Below, one piece after another: positions 51,421 through 64,000 of a DNA stretch of 64,000 bases. The translations under genes and the position numbers were made by a program. Where the stretch lies: positions 1,425,501 to 1,489,500 of the forward strand of contig NZ_CP013910.1 in assembly GCF_001507665.1 (NCBI RefSeq), in the 5' to 3' direction. This DNA is from Deinococcus actinosclerus. GTDB lineage: Bacteria > Deinococcota > Deinococci > Deinococcales > Deinococcaceae. Every line of letters starts with the position of its first letter. The stretch's first letter is position 1. The notes under the pieces are model-generated. The model ran no database searches. It worked only from the letters and a program-made list of their open reading frames with translations, and was not told the DNA's origin.

Positions 51421-51711
51421 ATGATCTTGGAAACTCTGCGCGTATCCGGCACATCCCGTCCCAACGCCATTGCCGGAGCTATTGCGGCCCTCCTGCGTTC
51501 ACAGGGTCAGGTGGAGATCCAGGCCATCGGGCCGACCGCCGTGAACCAGGCGGTCAAGGCGCTGGCGATTGCCCGTGGGTATCTGGTGGGCGATCAACTG
51601 GACCTGTATACCCAGCCTGAATTCGTGAAGCTCGACGTGCATGAGGAGGAGCGGACGGCCGTGCGTTTCTTCGTGCAGGGCATTCCTGCGCCCGGGAGCG
51701 CACCGAGCTGA
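51421..51711 (+). CDS. spoVS: Stage V sporulation protein S (SpoVS) homologue
   Basis: A 96-residue Alba-like protein: E-T-L-R-V-S-G-T-S-R-P-N-A-I-A-G-A-I-A, I-G-P-T-A-V-N-Q-A-V-K-A-L-A-I-A-R-G-Y-L and F-V-K-L-D-V are the highly conserved SpoVS core. SpoVS affects sporulation and division in Bacillus but is common in Thermus/Deinococcus, which do not sporulate; nucleic-acid binding is suspected. A ten-residue Pro-rich tail follows. ATG 51421 has GAAAGGAG upstream; the transcript ends at a strong terminator. Confidence 0.93.
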   Translation: MILETLRVSGTSRPNAIAGAIAALLRSQGQVEIQAIGPTAVNQAVKALAIARGYLVGDQLDLYTQPEFVKLDVHEEERTAVRFFVQGIPAPGSAPS

Positions 51712-51779
51712 CCGCCGATCCGTCTGCTCATGCTGGGCGCTGCCCGGATGAGAGACACCCCACCCGCCGGTGAGGCAGG

Positions 51780-51814
51780 GGCGCCCGGAGGATCAGTCTC
51801 CGGGCGCCTTTCTT
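51780..51814 (+). terminator. spoVS terminator
   Basis: 11-bp perfect stem ggcgcccggag / ctccgggcgcc with loop gatcagt, followed by tttctt. Confidence 0.88.
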
Positions 51815-51887
51815 CGTGGCGCGCGGTGGGCTCTCCGGGATGAGGACTGCGTGCCGCTCAAGGCGTGACGGGCGAAGTCTCATAAAA

Positions 51888-51909
51888 CTTGAGTCTATCG
51901 CGCTAAGAT
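51888..51909 (+). promoter_or_regulatory. Promoter region of the membrane protease; possible half HAIR site
   Basis: CTTGAGT (51888-51894) equals the left half of the HspR-associated inverted repeat (CTTGAGT-N7-ACTCAAG), but the right half is poor. TAAGAT (51904-51909) is a likely -10; GGAGGAGG follows. Confidence 0.3.
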
Positions 51910-51930
51910 ATGGGGAGGAGGCAGTCTGAC

Positions 51931-52614
51931 ATGGAATTCTTCGGCCCCTACACCCCCCTCATCCTGATCATCCTGGTCGCGTCCTTCGTGATCCAGGGCG
52001 CCCTGACCCGCACCTACCGCCGCTGGAGTGGCGTGCGCAACCCCCGCAACCTCACCGGCGCGCAGGTCGCCCGCATGATGCTCGACGCCAACGGCCTGAG
52101 CCACGTGCCCGTGAACGCCGTTCCCGGCAGCCTCAGCGACCACTACGACCCGATGCGCAAGACCGTGAACCTCAGCGAGGGCGTGTACAGCGTGCCCAGC
52201 GTCGCCGCGATGGCCGTCGCCGCGCACGAGGTGGGGCACGCCATCCAGGACCGCGTGCGCATGCCCGCCCTGGTCGCCCGGGGCCGCCTGGCCGTTCCGC
52301 TGAGCCTGGGCATGAACCTCGCGCCGCTGCTGTTCATGGCGGGCGTGTTCCTGAACTTCGCGGGTCTGATCTGGCTGGGCGTGGTGCTGTTCGGCGCGGC
52401 GCTGCTGTTCCACGTGATCACGCTGCCCGTCGAGTTCGACGCCAGCCGCCGCGCCCTGGCCTACCTGAACCAGACCGGCCTGAGCGGCAGCCCCGAGGCG
52501 ACTGGCGGCGCCCGCAGCGTCCTGACCGCCGCCGCCCTGACCTACGTCGCGGGCTTCGCCATGGCACTGGCGCAGTTCCTGAACGTGCTGAGCATCGCCC
52601 GCAACGACGACTGA
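51931..52614 (+). CDS. Zn-dependent membrane metallopeptidase (YugP family)
   Basis: A 227-residue integral membrane protease of the YugP/peptidase_M48-related family. One N-terminal helix (residues 7-26), the active-site H-E-V-G-H at 99-103 within a helix (V-A-A-H-E-V-G-H-A-I-Q-D), two membrane helices at about 115-160, and the third Zn ligand probably in V-E-F-D-A-S-R-R-A near 173. The last helix is at about 200-222. Such proteases act in membrane protein quality control. ATG 51931 follows GGAGGAGG at slightly long spacing. Confidence 0.9.
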   Translation: MEFFGPYTPLILIILVASFVIQGALTRTYRRWSGVRNPRNLTGAQVARMMLDANGLSHVPVNAVPGSLSDHYDPMRKTVNLSEGVYSVPSVAAMAVAAHEVGHAIQDRVRMPALVARGRLAVPLSLGMNLAPLLFMAGVFLNFAGLIWLGVVLFGAALLFHVITLPVEFDASRRALAYLNQTGLSGSPEATGGARSVLTAAALTYVAGFAMALAQFLNVLSIARNDD

Positions 52615-52641
52615 CCCGAACTGAGACTGACCCGAACTAAA

Positions 52642-52672
52642 AACCGCCCCGGCCAGGTGCTGGGGCGGTTCT
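52642..52672. terminator. Bidirectional terminator
   Basis: 9-bp perfect stem aaccgcccc / ggggcggtt with 11-nt loop; T-rich on both exits (ttcttgg on plus, ttttagt on minus). Confidence 0.85.
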
Positions 52673-52685
52673 TGGTGCGCGGGGT

Positions 52686-53039
52686 TCAGACGTTGAAGCC
52701 GAACATGCGCATCTGACGCTTACCGTCCTCGGTCATTTTGTCCGGACCCCATGGCGGCGTCCACACGAACTCCACGTTCACCTCGCTGACCCCGTCCAGG
52801 CGGCCCACGGCGAGTTCCGCGTCGCTGCGGATCAGGTCCTGCACCGGGCAGCCCACGCTCGTCAGGGTCATGGTGATGTCTACCAGTCCCGACGCCTGGA
52901 TGTCCACGCCGTAGATCAGGCCGAGGTCCACCACGTTCACCGGGATTTCCGGGTCCTTCACGACCTTCAGGGCCTCCAGCACCTGCGCCTCGCTGGGCAG
53001 GCCCGCCGCCGGGACGGGCGCGTTCTCGGGAGCCGTCAT
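52686..53039 (-). CDS. Metal-sulfur cluster assembly factor (MIP18/SufT/PaaD-like, DUF59)
   Basis: A 117-residue DUF59 protein: V-L-E-A-L-K-V-V-K-D-P-E-I-P-V-N-V-V-D-L-G-L-I-Y-G is the family core (about 20-44), then I-T-M-T-L-T-S-V-G-C-P with the conserved Cys near 64 and V-E-F-V-W-T-P-P-W near 90. These proteins help mature Fe-S proteins (SufT) or the phenylacetyl-CoA epoxidase (PaaD). With no paa or suf genes here, a general SufT role is likelier. ATG overlaps the rhodanese stop by 1 nt (TGATG), so sulfur transfer and cluster assembly are coupled. Confidence 0.9.
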   Translation of the reverse strand: MTAPENAPVPAAGLPSEAQVLEALKVVKDPEIPVNVVDLGLIYGVDIQASGLVDITMTLTSVGCPVQDLIRSDAELAVGRLDGVSEVNVEFVWTPPWGPDKMTEDGKRQMRMFGFNV

Positions 53040-53353
53040 CAGTTCTGCCCCTGCACGCTGGGCAGGCCGCCTTCCACCCAGGCCATCGTGCCGCCCGCGA
53101 GGTTCACGACCTGACCGTACCCCTGCGCCTTCAGGAACTCGCCCGCGCGGGCGCTGCGCGCGCCACTGCGGCAGATCATGACCAGTTCACGGTCTTTGGG
53201 GAGTTCCGCGTAGCGGGTCTCGAACTCGCTCAGGGGGATCAGCTGGGCGCCCTCGGCGTGCACCTCGTCGAATTCGTTCTGTTCGCGGACGTCCACGAGC
53301 AGCGCGCCCTGCTGCACGCGGCGCAGTCCTTCCTGTGGGGTGACATCTTCCAT
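53039..53353 (-). CDS. Rhodanese domain protein
   Basis: A 104-residue single rhodanese domain. Start-proximal V-T-P-Q-E-G, then V-D-V-R-E-Q-N-E-F-D-E-V-H-A-E-G-A (about 20-36), and the active-site loop C-R-S-G-A-R-S with Cys near residue 61; it ends M-A-W-V-E-G-G-L-P. It transfers sulfane sulfur via a Cys persulfide. Coupled by TGATG to the SufT-like gene. ATG 53353 has TATGCT 7 nt upstream. Confidence 0.9.
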   Translation of the reverse strand: MEDVTPQEGLRRVQQGALLVDVREQNEFDEVHAEGAQLIPLSEFETRYAELPKDRELVMICRSGARSARAGEFLKAQGYGQVVNLAGGTMAWVEGGLPSVQGQN

Positions 53354-53360
53354 GCGGCCC

Positions 53361-53366
53361 AGCATA
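53361..53366 (-). promoter_or_regulatory. Probable -10 element of the minus-strand rhodanese
   Basis: TATGCT on the minus strand, 7 nt before ATG 53353. Confidence 0.45.
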
Positions 53367-53401
53367 CCCGAGCGCACGGGTCGGAATGTGCCCCAGCCGC
53401 G

Positions 53402-53407
53402 TATCCT
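53402..53407 (+). promoter_or_regulatory. Probable -10 element of the plus-strand rhodanese
   Basis: TATCCT, 6 nt before ATG 53414. Confidence 0.45.
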
Positions 53408-53413
53408 GCGCGC

Positions 53414-53713
53414 ATGACCCTGCCCGAAGGTGCCACCGTCATCGACTTGCGCCCGGAGGACCTGCGCGCCGCCGACCCCCTGGGCGACCTGACCGCGCGG
53501 CCCGTGCGCGCCGTGAGCCTCCAGGCCATCGAGGACGGCGCGCACGGCCTGACCCCGGACCTGGGCCCGCTGGTCGTGATCTGCGAGCGGGGCGTGCGCT
53601 CCGGGCTGGCCGCCCGCTACCTGAGCGCCGACGGGCTGGACGCCCGGGCGTACCCCGGCGGCGTGCCTGCCCTGCGCGTGGCCCTGAGGGGGGATGAGGC
53701 GGGCGGCAACTGA
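53414..53713 (+). CDS. Short rhodanese-like protein
   Basis: A 99-residue diverged rhodanese: V-I-D-L-R-P-E-D-L (about 9-17), then [10 protein letters not shown] with the active-site Cys near residue 57, and A-Y-P-G-G-V-P-A-L near 81. The active-site loop has Glu after Cys instead of Arg, so specificity may differ from its divergent neighbour. Sulfurtransferase activity is inferred from the Cys. It is 46 bp upstream of the aminotransferase gene, which has its own promoter. Confidence 0.8.
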   Translation: MTLPEGATVIDLRPEDLRAADPLGDLTARPVRAVSLQAIEDGAHGLTPDLGPLVVICERGVRSGLAARYLSADGLDARAYPGGVPALRVALRGDEAGGN

Positions 53714-53746
53714 CCGGGCGGGGACGCCTCTCACGCCGGGGGGCTC

Positions 53747-53752
53747 TAGACT
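53747..53752 (+). promoter_or_regulatory. Probable -10 element of the class III aminotransferase
   Basis: TAGACT, 7 nt before ATG 53760. Confidence 0.45.
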
Positions 53753-53759
53753 GACCGCC

Positions 53760-55220
<1,461 letters not shown>

Positions 55221-55235
55221 CCCGGTCAGGACGAA

Positions 55236-55262
55236 GCGGCCCCGGTGTCATCACGGGGCCGC
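55236..55262. terminator. Terminator between the aminotransferase and the 55280 gene
   Basis: 9-bp perfect stem gcggccccg / cggggccgc with 9-nt loop; little T tract. Convergent genes share it. Confidence 0.65.
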
Positions 55263-55279
55263 CTGACGTGCGGCCGGCT

Positions 55280-55798
55280 TCAGGCCAGCCCGCAGGCCCG
55301 CTGCACGAGCAGGTGCAGTTCGTCGCGGCCCAGGCGGCGCACCTCCAGCGGCAGGTCGCCCGGCAGGGCACTCAGGCCCGGCACGATCGGCACGAAGCGC
55401 AGCTCGGGGCGGCAGATCAGGTCGCGCGCGGCGGTCAGCGCCAGCGTGAAGTCCACGCGCAGTTCGAAGTGGGCGTTCAGCTCGGCCCGCAGCGGGTCCG
55501 GGTCCCCCGCGAGCAGCGCCACGAGGGCCGGGTGAGGCGCGAAGGCGTCCTCCAGGTGCCGCGCGGTGCGGGGCACGTCCAGGAAGACGCCTGCGCCGCT
55601 CAGGACGTAGCCGCTCACGCGGCGGCGGCACAGGTCGGGGTTGTCGCCGCGCACGAGCGTCACCTGCCGCCCCGCGCGGGCCGCGCCGCCCAGCAGCGCC
55701 CACAGCCGCCCCAGGCTGGAGTAGCGGGCCAGTTCGACGTGCCCCGCCGGTCGGTGCGGGAGGGGCCGGGTGGGGCGTTCGCTGGCGGGGCTGGGCAC
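55280..55798 (-). CDS. Conserved-looking protein of unknown function
   Basis: A 172-residue soluble protein with no signal or membrane helix. It alternates strands and helices ([23 protein letters not shown] near the start; V-P-I-V-P-G-L near 145) and has two lone Cys. The pattern could be a small alpha/beta domain, but I recognise no family. GTG 55798 is chosen because TACGAT lies 6 nt before it and the upstream in-frame sequence is not protein-like. Base composition matches its neighbours. Confidence 0.6.
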   Translation of the reverse strand: MPSPASERPTRPLPHRPAGHVELARYSSLGRLWALLGGAARAGRQVTLVRGDNPDLCRRRVSGYVLSGAGVFLDVPRTARHLEDAFAPHPALVALLAGDPDPLRAELNAHFELRVDFTLALTAARDLICRPELRFVPIVPGLSALPGDLPLEVRRLGRDELHLLVQRACGLA

Positions 55799-55804
55799 GG
55801 CCGC

Positions 55805-55810
55805 ATCGTA
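55805..55810 (-). promoter_or_regulatory. Probable -10 element of the 55798 gene
   Basis: TACGAT on the minus strand, 6 nt before GTG 55798. Confidence 0.4.
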
Positions 55811-55900
55811 CGGCGCGGGGCGGGTGCGTGAAGGTGACGTGAAGCGGAACCGGGCGCGTCCTCGCAGTCCGGGCGTCCTTGAACGCGGTACAAGATCAGC

Positions 55901-57253
<1,353 letters not shown>

Positions 57254-57325
57254 CCCCGCCCGCCTGCGGGAAGAGGTTGTGCGAGGTTGTGGGATCGGCT
57301 GCCCTCGCGCCGCACCCCGGCCTCC

Positions 57326-57331
57326 TATGCT
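57326..57331 (+). promoter_or_regulatory. Probable -10 element of the 57339 hydrolase gene
   Basis: TATGCT, 7 nt before GTG 57339. Confidence 0.45.
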
Positions 57332-57338
57332 GACCGGC

Positions 57339-58136
57339 GTGACCCCTGACCCGCCCGTCCGATCCCGCCGACCCGCCCGCCTCTCGCCACGCGTCCGCAC
57401 GTGGCTGGTGGCGGGCCTTTCACTGCTCGGCGGGTACGTGATCGCCACGGCGCGGCAGGTGGCGGTGCGGCCCCCGCTGGTGCTGGGGCAGGACGCCGTC
57501 AGTTCCCCGCAGAGCCGGGAGGCCCGCGTGACACTGGAACAGGCGGGCGGCCCGGTCATCCGCATCCGCCCGGCGGGCGGGGAGGCGCGGACGCTGCTGG
57601 TGTTCTACCCCGGCGGGCTGGTGCGCCCGCAGGCGTACGAGTGGCTGGGCCGCGCCCTGGCCGATCAGGGCGTCGAGACAGTCATCCCGGCCTTCCCGCT
57701 CGATCTGGCCGTCACGGCCGCCGGCCGCGCCGACGCGCTGATCGGCGCGTACGGGGGCGGGAAGCGCGTGGTGATCGCCGGGCATTCGCTGGGCGGCGCG
57801 ATGGCCGCGCAGTACGCCGCCCGGCACCCCGGGAAGGTCGCGGGCCTGATCCTGATGGCCGCGTACCCCGCCGGGAACGTGACGCTGACAGGCCAGACGC
57901 TGCCCGTCCTGTCCCTGCTGGCCGAGCGTGACGGCGTCGCCGCCCCCGAGGATGTGCGCGGCGGCCTGAACCGCCTGCCTGCGGGCACCACCCTGACCGT
58001 CATTCCCGGCGCGGTGCACGCCTTCTTCGGCCGCTACGGCCCGCAGCGGGGCGACGGACAGCCGGACGTGAGCCGCGCGCAGGCGGAAGGCGACATCCTG
58101 AACGCCGTCCAGACCTACCTGACCGGACTGCGCTGA
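57339..58136 (+). CDS. Membrane-anchored alpha/beta hydrolase
   Basis: A 265-residue protein with an N-terminal anchor or signal (about residues 20-40) and an alpha/beta hydrolase domain outside the membrane. The nucleophile is in I-A-G-H-S-L-G-G-A (Ser150), L-V-F-Y-P-G-G-L near 87 forms the oxyanion loop, and His in G-A-V-H-A-F-F near 228 completes the triad. The family (alpha/beta hydrolase_5-like) contains esterases of unknown substrate. GTG 57339 is selected by the TATGCT hexamer 7 nt upstream. Confidence 0.82.
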   Translation: MTPDPPVRSRRPARLSPRVRTWLVAGLSLLGGYVIATARQVAVRPPLVLGQDAVSSPQSREARVTLEQAGGPVIRIRPAGGEARTLLVFYPGGLVRPQAYEWLGRALADQGVETVIPAFPLDLAVTAAGRADALIGAYGGGKRVVIAGHSLGGAMAAQYAARHPGKVAGLILMAAYPAGNVTLTGQTLPVLSLLAERDGVAAPEDVRGGLNRLPAGTTLTVIPGAVHAFFGRYGPQRGDGQPDVSRAQAEGDILNAVQTYLTGLR

Positions 58137-58141
58137 TCCGG

Positions 58142-58147
58142 TACCCT
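58142..58147 (+). promoter_or_regulatory. Probable -10 element of the 58153 lipoprotein gene
   Basis: TACCCT, 5 nt before ATG 58153. Confidence 0.4.
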
Positions 58148-58152
58148 GCGGC

Positions 58153-58686
58153 ATGACCCGCCGACTGCTGCCCCTGGCCCTGACGCTCCCGCTGCTGGCC
58201 GGGTGCGACCCGCAGGGCCTGGACCTGTACTCCCCGACGGACGCGCGGGACTACGTGCGGTCCTGCGCCCGCGCCCGCAGTGACGTCATGTGCCGCGCCA
58301 TGCAGCCCACCCTGGCCGCCGTCAGCGGCCCCGTGAGCGTCCTGCTGCCCAACACCGGAGACACCGAGCGCGAGGAGGCCCTCACGCGCTTCCTGGCCGG
58401 GCGGGGCACCACCCTGGCCGCCTTCCGGAGTGACGCGGCCCTCCAGGCGGCGTTCGCCCGCGCGAACATCTTCCCGGTCGCGCAGCTGCGCACGGGGACC
58501 TTCCGCACGCTGGACGGCACCCCGCACGAGGTGACATGCGCGGAGCATGTCTCTGGTCTGGGCCCTGAGTGCCAGATCGGGCCGCTGGGCGGCGTGGACC
58601 ACCTGCACTACCGCAAGCCCCAGGCCGACAGCCTGTACGCGACGTCCCCACAGACGCTGGGTGAACTCATCTTCTTCCCGTTCTGA
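58153..58686 (+). CDS. Putative lipoprotein of unknown function
   Basis: A 177-residue protein with a clear lipobox, L-L-A-G-C (Cys18), after a short hydrophobic leader, so an envelope lipoprotein. The mature domain has four further Cys (R-S-C-A, V-M-C-R, V-T-C-A, P-E-C-Q), likely two disulfides. The pattern A-R-D-Y-V-R-S-C-A-R-A-R-S-D-V-M-C-R-A may be helical. No family recognised. Confidence 0.65.
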   Translation: MTRRLLPLALTLPLLAGCDPQGLDLYSPTDARDYVRSCARARSDVMCRAMQPTLAAVSGPVSVLLPNTGDTEREEALTRFLAGRGTTLAAFRSDAALQAAFARANIFPVAQLRTGTFRTLDGTPHEVTCAEHVSGLGPECQIGPLGGVDHLHYRKPQADSLYATSPQTLGELIFFPF

Positions 58687-58794
58687 CTGCGGCGGGCCGC
58701 AGGGCGCAGGGGCGTGGCGCTGGGCGCCCGAGCATGGGCAAGCGCTGAAGGCGGCCCGCACCCATCCCGGTGGGCGGGCGGGGATCATGCCGGG

Positions 58795-61344
<2,550 letters not shown>

Positions 61345-61357
61345 CACGAGTGGAGAA

Positions 61358-61384
61358 CGGGCCGCCTGAATGCTGGGCGGCCCG
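61358..61384. terminator. Hairpin between uvrA2 and the formate module
   Basis: 9-bp perfect stem cgggccgcc / ggcggcccg with 9-nt loop; short T-rich exit on the minus strand (ttctcc). Confidence 0.6.
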
Positions 61385-61397
61385 CTCTCGAATGACG

Positions 61398-61532
61398 TCA
61401 GTTGAACAGCTGCGCCACCTTCAGGAGCGTCTGCCACACGCCCCACACCAAGGGCACGGCGGGCGCCAGCCACGCCAGCAGGATCACGGGCGTCGCGGGC
61501 GCAGTCTCGGGGGTCGGGGGTCGGTCGGTCAT
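61398..61532 (-). CDS. MFS transporter small subunit (44 residues)
   Basis: A very short protein: Pro/Thr-rich start, then one membrane helix V-I-L-L-A-W-L-A-P-A-V-P-L-V-W-G-V and an amphipathic end T-L-L-K-V-A-Q-L-F-N. The W-x-x-P-x-x-P-L-x-W-G-V-x-x-T-L pattern is that of the small subunit found next to oxalate/formate-antiporter-type MFS genes. ATG 61532 has a strong GGAGG site, 28 nt after the OFA transporter stop, same strand. It probably associates with that carrier in the membrane. Confidence 0.75.
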   Translation of the reverse strand: MTDRPPTPETAPATPVILLAWLAPAVPLVWGVWQTLLKVAQLFN

Positions 61533-61560
61533 GTGGTGGCCTCCAGGGCTGGGCCCGGGT

Positions 61561-62967
61561 TCAGTCGTCGCCGGGGTGGGGGTCGGGGGTGCGGGTGTCG
61601 GCCCAGTAGCGCTGCGCGACGGGCCGCACGAGGAGGTTCGCGCCGAAGCCCACGACGAGCAGCGCCGCCATGATGTACATGGTGGTGCTGTAGGCCTGCG
61701 CGGCGGGCACGCCGGACGCGATCTGCCGGTCGCGGAAGCCGTTCACGAGGCTGGGGCCGACGATCGCGGCGGCACTCCAGGCGAGCAGCAGGCGGCCGTG
61801 GATCGCGCCGACGTTCGCGGTGCCGAACATGTCGCGCAGGTATGCGGGGATGGTGGCGAATCCGCCGCCGTACATGCTCATGATCACGCAGAAGCCCGCG
61901 ACGAACAGGCTCAGGCTGCCCATGTTCCCGAACATCGGGATCAGGAAGTACAGCGCGGCGCCCAGCGCGAAGAAGATCATGTACGTGGGCTTGCGCCCGA
62001 TGCGGTCACTCGTGGACGACCAGAAGAAGCGGCCCGCCATGTTGAAGATGCTCAGCAGGCCCACGAAGCCGGCGGCGGCGGCGGCGGTGACGCCGTTCCC
62101 GGCGCCCAGCACGCGGTCACTGAACATCTCCTGGATCATGACGCTGGCCTGCCCGAGCACGCCGATCCCGGCGGTGACGTTCAGGAACAGCACGGCGAAC
62201 AGCAGCCAGAACTGCGGCGTGCGGAACGCCTGATCCACGAGGACATTGTGGCTGCTGATCATGCCGCCCGCCGCCTGGGGTTTCGGTGTCCAGCCGGGGG
62301 GCGTCCAGCCGTCGGCGGGCACGCGGATCAGGAACGCGCCGAACAGCATGAACAGCAGGTACACGGCGCCCATGATCAGGAAGGTGCTGCCGACGCCCAG
62401 CGTGCCGTCCCCGGCGAAGCGGCCCATCAGGGCGGTGCCCAGCGGACTGCCGATCAGGGCGCCGCCGCCGAAGCCCATGATGGCCATGCCGGTGGCGAGA
62501 CCGGGACGGTCCGGGAACCACTTGATCAGGGTGCTGACCGGGCTGATGTAACCCAGGCCCAGGCCGACGCCGCCCAGCACGCCGTTCCCGAAGATCACCA
62601 GCGGCAGTGAGTGCAGTTTCACCCCGAGCGCGGCGACGAAGAACCCGCCGCAGAACAGCAGGGCGCTGGCGACCATGGTCTTGCGGGGCCCCTCGCGCTC
62701 CACCCACTTGCCGAACAGGGCGCTGCTGGCGCCCAGGAAGAACAGCGCGACGCTGAAGATCAGGCCGACCTGAAAGAGTGTCCAGTCGCCGGGCGCGCCC
62801 GTCTCGGCGCTCACGTCGCCGCTGAGCAGCCGGGTGAGGGGTTTGTTGAACACGGAATAGCCGTAGATCTGGCCGATGCTCAGGTGCACGGCCAGCGCGG
62901 CGGGCGGCACCAGCCAGCGGCTCCAGCCGCGCCCGGCGACGGACTGCGGACGATCCAGAATGCCCAT
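61561..62967 (-). CDS. OFA-family MFS transporter (oxalate/formate antiporter type)
   Basis: A 468-residue, 12-helix carrier. It has the OFA opening W-L-V-P-P-A-A-L-A-V-H-L-S-I-G-Q-I-Y-G-Y-S-V-F, G-G-V-G-L-G-L-G-Y-I-S-P-V-S-T-L-I-K-W-F-P-D-R-P-G-L-A-T-G near 150-178 and S-T-S-D-R-I-G-R-K-P near 332 (MFS motif in the second half). Position next to fdhD and a small-subunit gene supports oxalate/formate or related carboxylate transport. ATG 62967 has CAGGAGG. An inverted repeat TGTCAA-N12-TTGACA overlaps the ribosome-site region. Confidence 0.88.
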   Translation of the reverse strand: MGILDRPQSVAGRGWSRWLVPPAALAVHLSIGQIYGYSVFNKPLTRLLSGDVSAETGAPGDWTLFQVGLIFSVALFFLGASSALFGKWVEREGPRKTMVASALLFCGGFFVAALGVKLHSLPLVIFGNGVLGGVGLGLGYISPVSTLIKWFPDRPGLATGMAIMGFGGGALIGSPLGTALMGRFAGDGTLGVGSTFLIMGAVYLLFMLFGAFLIRVPADGWTPPGWTPKPQAAGGMISSHNVLVDQAFRTPQFWLLFAVLFLNVTAGIGVLGQASVMIQEMFSDRVLGAGNGVTAAAAAGFVGLLSIFNMAGRFFWSSTSDRIGRKPTYMIFFALGAALYFLIPMFGNMGSLSLFVAGFCVIMSMYGGGFATIPAYLRDMFGTANVGAIHGRLLLAWSAAAIVGPSLVNGFRDRQIASGVPAAQAYSTTMYIMAALLVVGFGANLLVRPVAQRYWADTRTPDPHPGDD

Positions 62968-62977
62968 TGCGACCTCC

Positions 62978-63001
62978 TGTCAAGCGTTCAGTTGTTTGAC
63001 A
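62978..63001. promoter_or_regulatory. Candidate operator of the OFA transporter gene
   Basis: TGTCAA-N12-TTGACA dyad, beginning next to the AGGAGG ribosome site of the OFA gene. Half-sites resemble those of the tetR/yhgE-like operator but in the opposite order and with wider spacing. Regulator unknown. Confidence 0.4.
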
Positions 63002-63036
63002 TGAAGGAGTCTAGGCGCCGCTCCCCGCGCCGGTCT

Positions 63037-63834
<798 letters not shown>

Positions 63835-63893
63835 GACGGGGAGGCCGGTCGTCGCCTCCCCGCCCGGCCCGCCGTCTGGGCTGCTGTCTGAAT

Positions 63894-64000
63894 TCAGCGG
63901 CCTACCTCGGCCTGATTGGCGGTCTGCGGCACGGCCTCGTTCGCCTCGCGCAGCGCCCGCCCCGCGCCCTTGAGAAGCGCGAAGATCGCGCCGAGCGCCA
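63894..64000 (-). CDS. C-terminal end of an unidentified protein (cut by window edge)
   Basis: Only the last ~35 codons are visible (A-L-G-A-I-F-A-L-L-K-G-A-G-R-A-L-R-E-A-N, ending E-V-G-R). The hydrophobic-then-basic helix and its place before fdhD recall DUF1641 proteins that accompany formate dehydrogenases, but the fragment is too short to decide. Stop TGA at 63894-63896. Confidence 0.45.
   Translation of the reverse strand, partial: ALGAIFALLKGAGRALREANEAVPQTANQAEVGR

Noticed and set aside
58687..58794. Search for a radiation/desiccation response motif before uvrA2
   Set aside because: No 17-bp palindrome resembling the known Deinococcus motif is present; only a ctgcgg/ccgcag hairpin was seen.

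Overview
This window is GC-rich chromosomal DNA of a Deinococcus species. The assignment rests on gene content: a class II UvrA lacking the UvrB-binding domain, SpoVS in a non-sporulating setting, TypA, PhoX, and many Deinococcus-type small lipoproteins and membrane proteins. It also rests on promoter architecture. About thirty genes have a TANNNT hexamer 5-9 nt before an ATG or GTG with no ribosome binding site, the leaderless arrangement known from Deinococcus. No tRNA, rRNA, CRISPR array, prophage or insertion sequence was seen. Nearly every base is coding; the only gene-free stretch over 300 bp is 17941-18286.

Layout. 1-10.3 kb: a truncated lipid kinase, an acyl-CoA mutase whose two specificity residues point to isobutyryl-CoA, a GNAT protein, a TerC/AI-2E transporter pair, the GTPase TypA behind a leader terminator, and small secreted proteins. 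10.3-20 kb: a glycan block with a GH20 hexosaminidase, a sugar-binding protein and NanE in one operon, divergent from NagZ, then GH16 and GH26 hydrolases and a processive GT2 glycosyltransferase with a secreted partner. 20-29 kb: DegV, two dehydrogenases, a TetR gene broken by a one-base slip in a G tract facing a heptad-repeat YhgE/Pip protein through a double operator, an MFS carrier, an RluA pseudouridine synthase and a flavin reductase. 29-36 kb: a DUF4127 protein, a tightly overlapping YkgJ / histidine phosphatase / hydrolase operon, a degenerate GAF-HD-GYP protein, an APH-fold kinase and upp.

36-45 kb: leuA behind a complete leucine attenuator (leader peptide with three consecutive CTT Leu codons, antiterminator, terminator), a LuxR regulator, a cytoplasmic HtrA-like protease, a nitronate monooxygenase and histone-deacetylase-like gene sharing one 10-bp palindromic divergent promoter, and prfC (RF3) preceded by a possible micro-ORF ending Pro-Pro-stop. 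45-58 kb: a C39-like protein, lipocalin-like and P-loop kinase genes, DUF1028, an Rrf2 regulator, a cell-wall amidase, Tat-exported PhoX with an upstream Pho-box-like triple repeat, spoVS, a membrane Zn protease, a SufT-like Fe-S assembly factor, two divergent rhodaneses, a class III aminotransferase and an acyl-CoA dehydrogenase. 58-64 kb: uvrA2, then a formate module (OFA-family MFS carrier, its 44-residue small subunit, FdhD, and the end of another gene leaving the window).

Most genes are housekeeping or metabolic. The points most worth testing are regulatory: the leaderless promoters, the leu attenuator, the prfC micro-ORF, the shared divergent promoter, the TetR double operator and the Pho box, plus the isobutyryl-CoA mutase signature.
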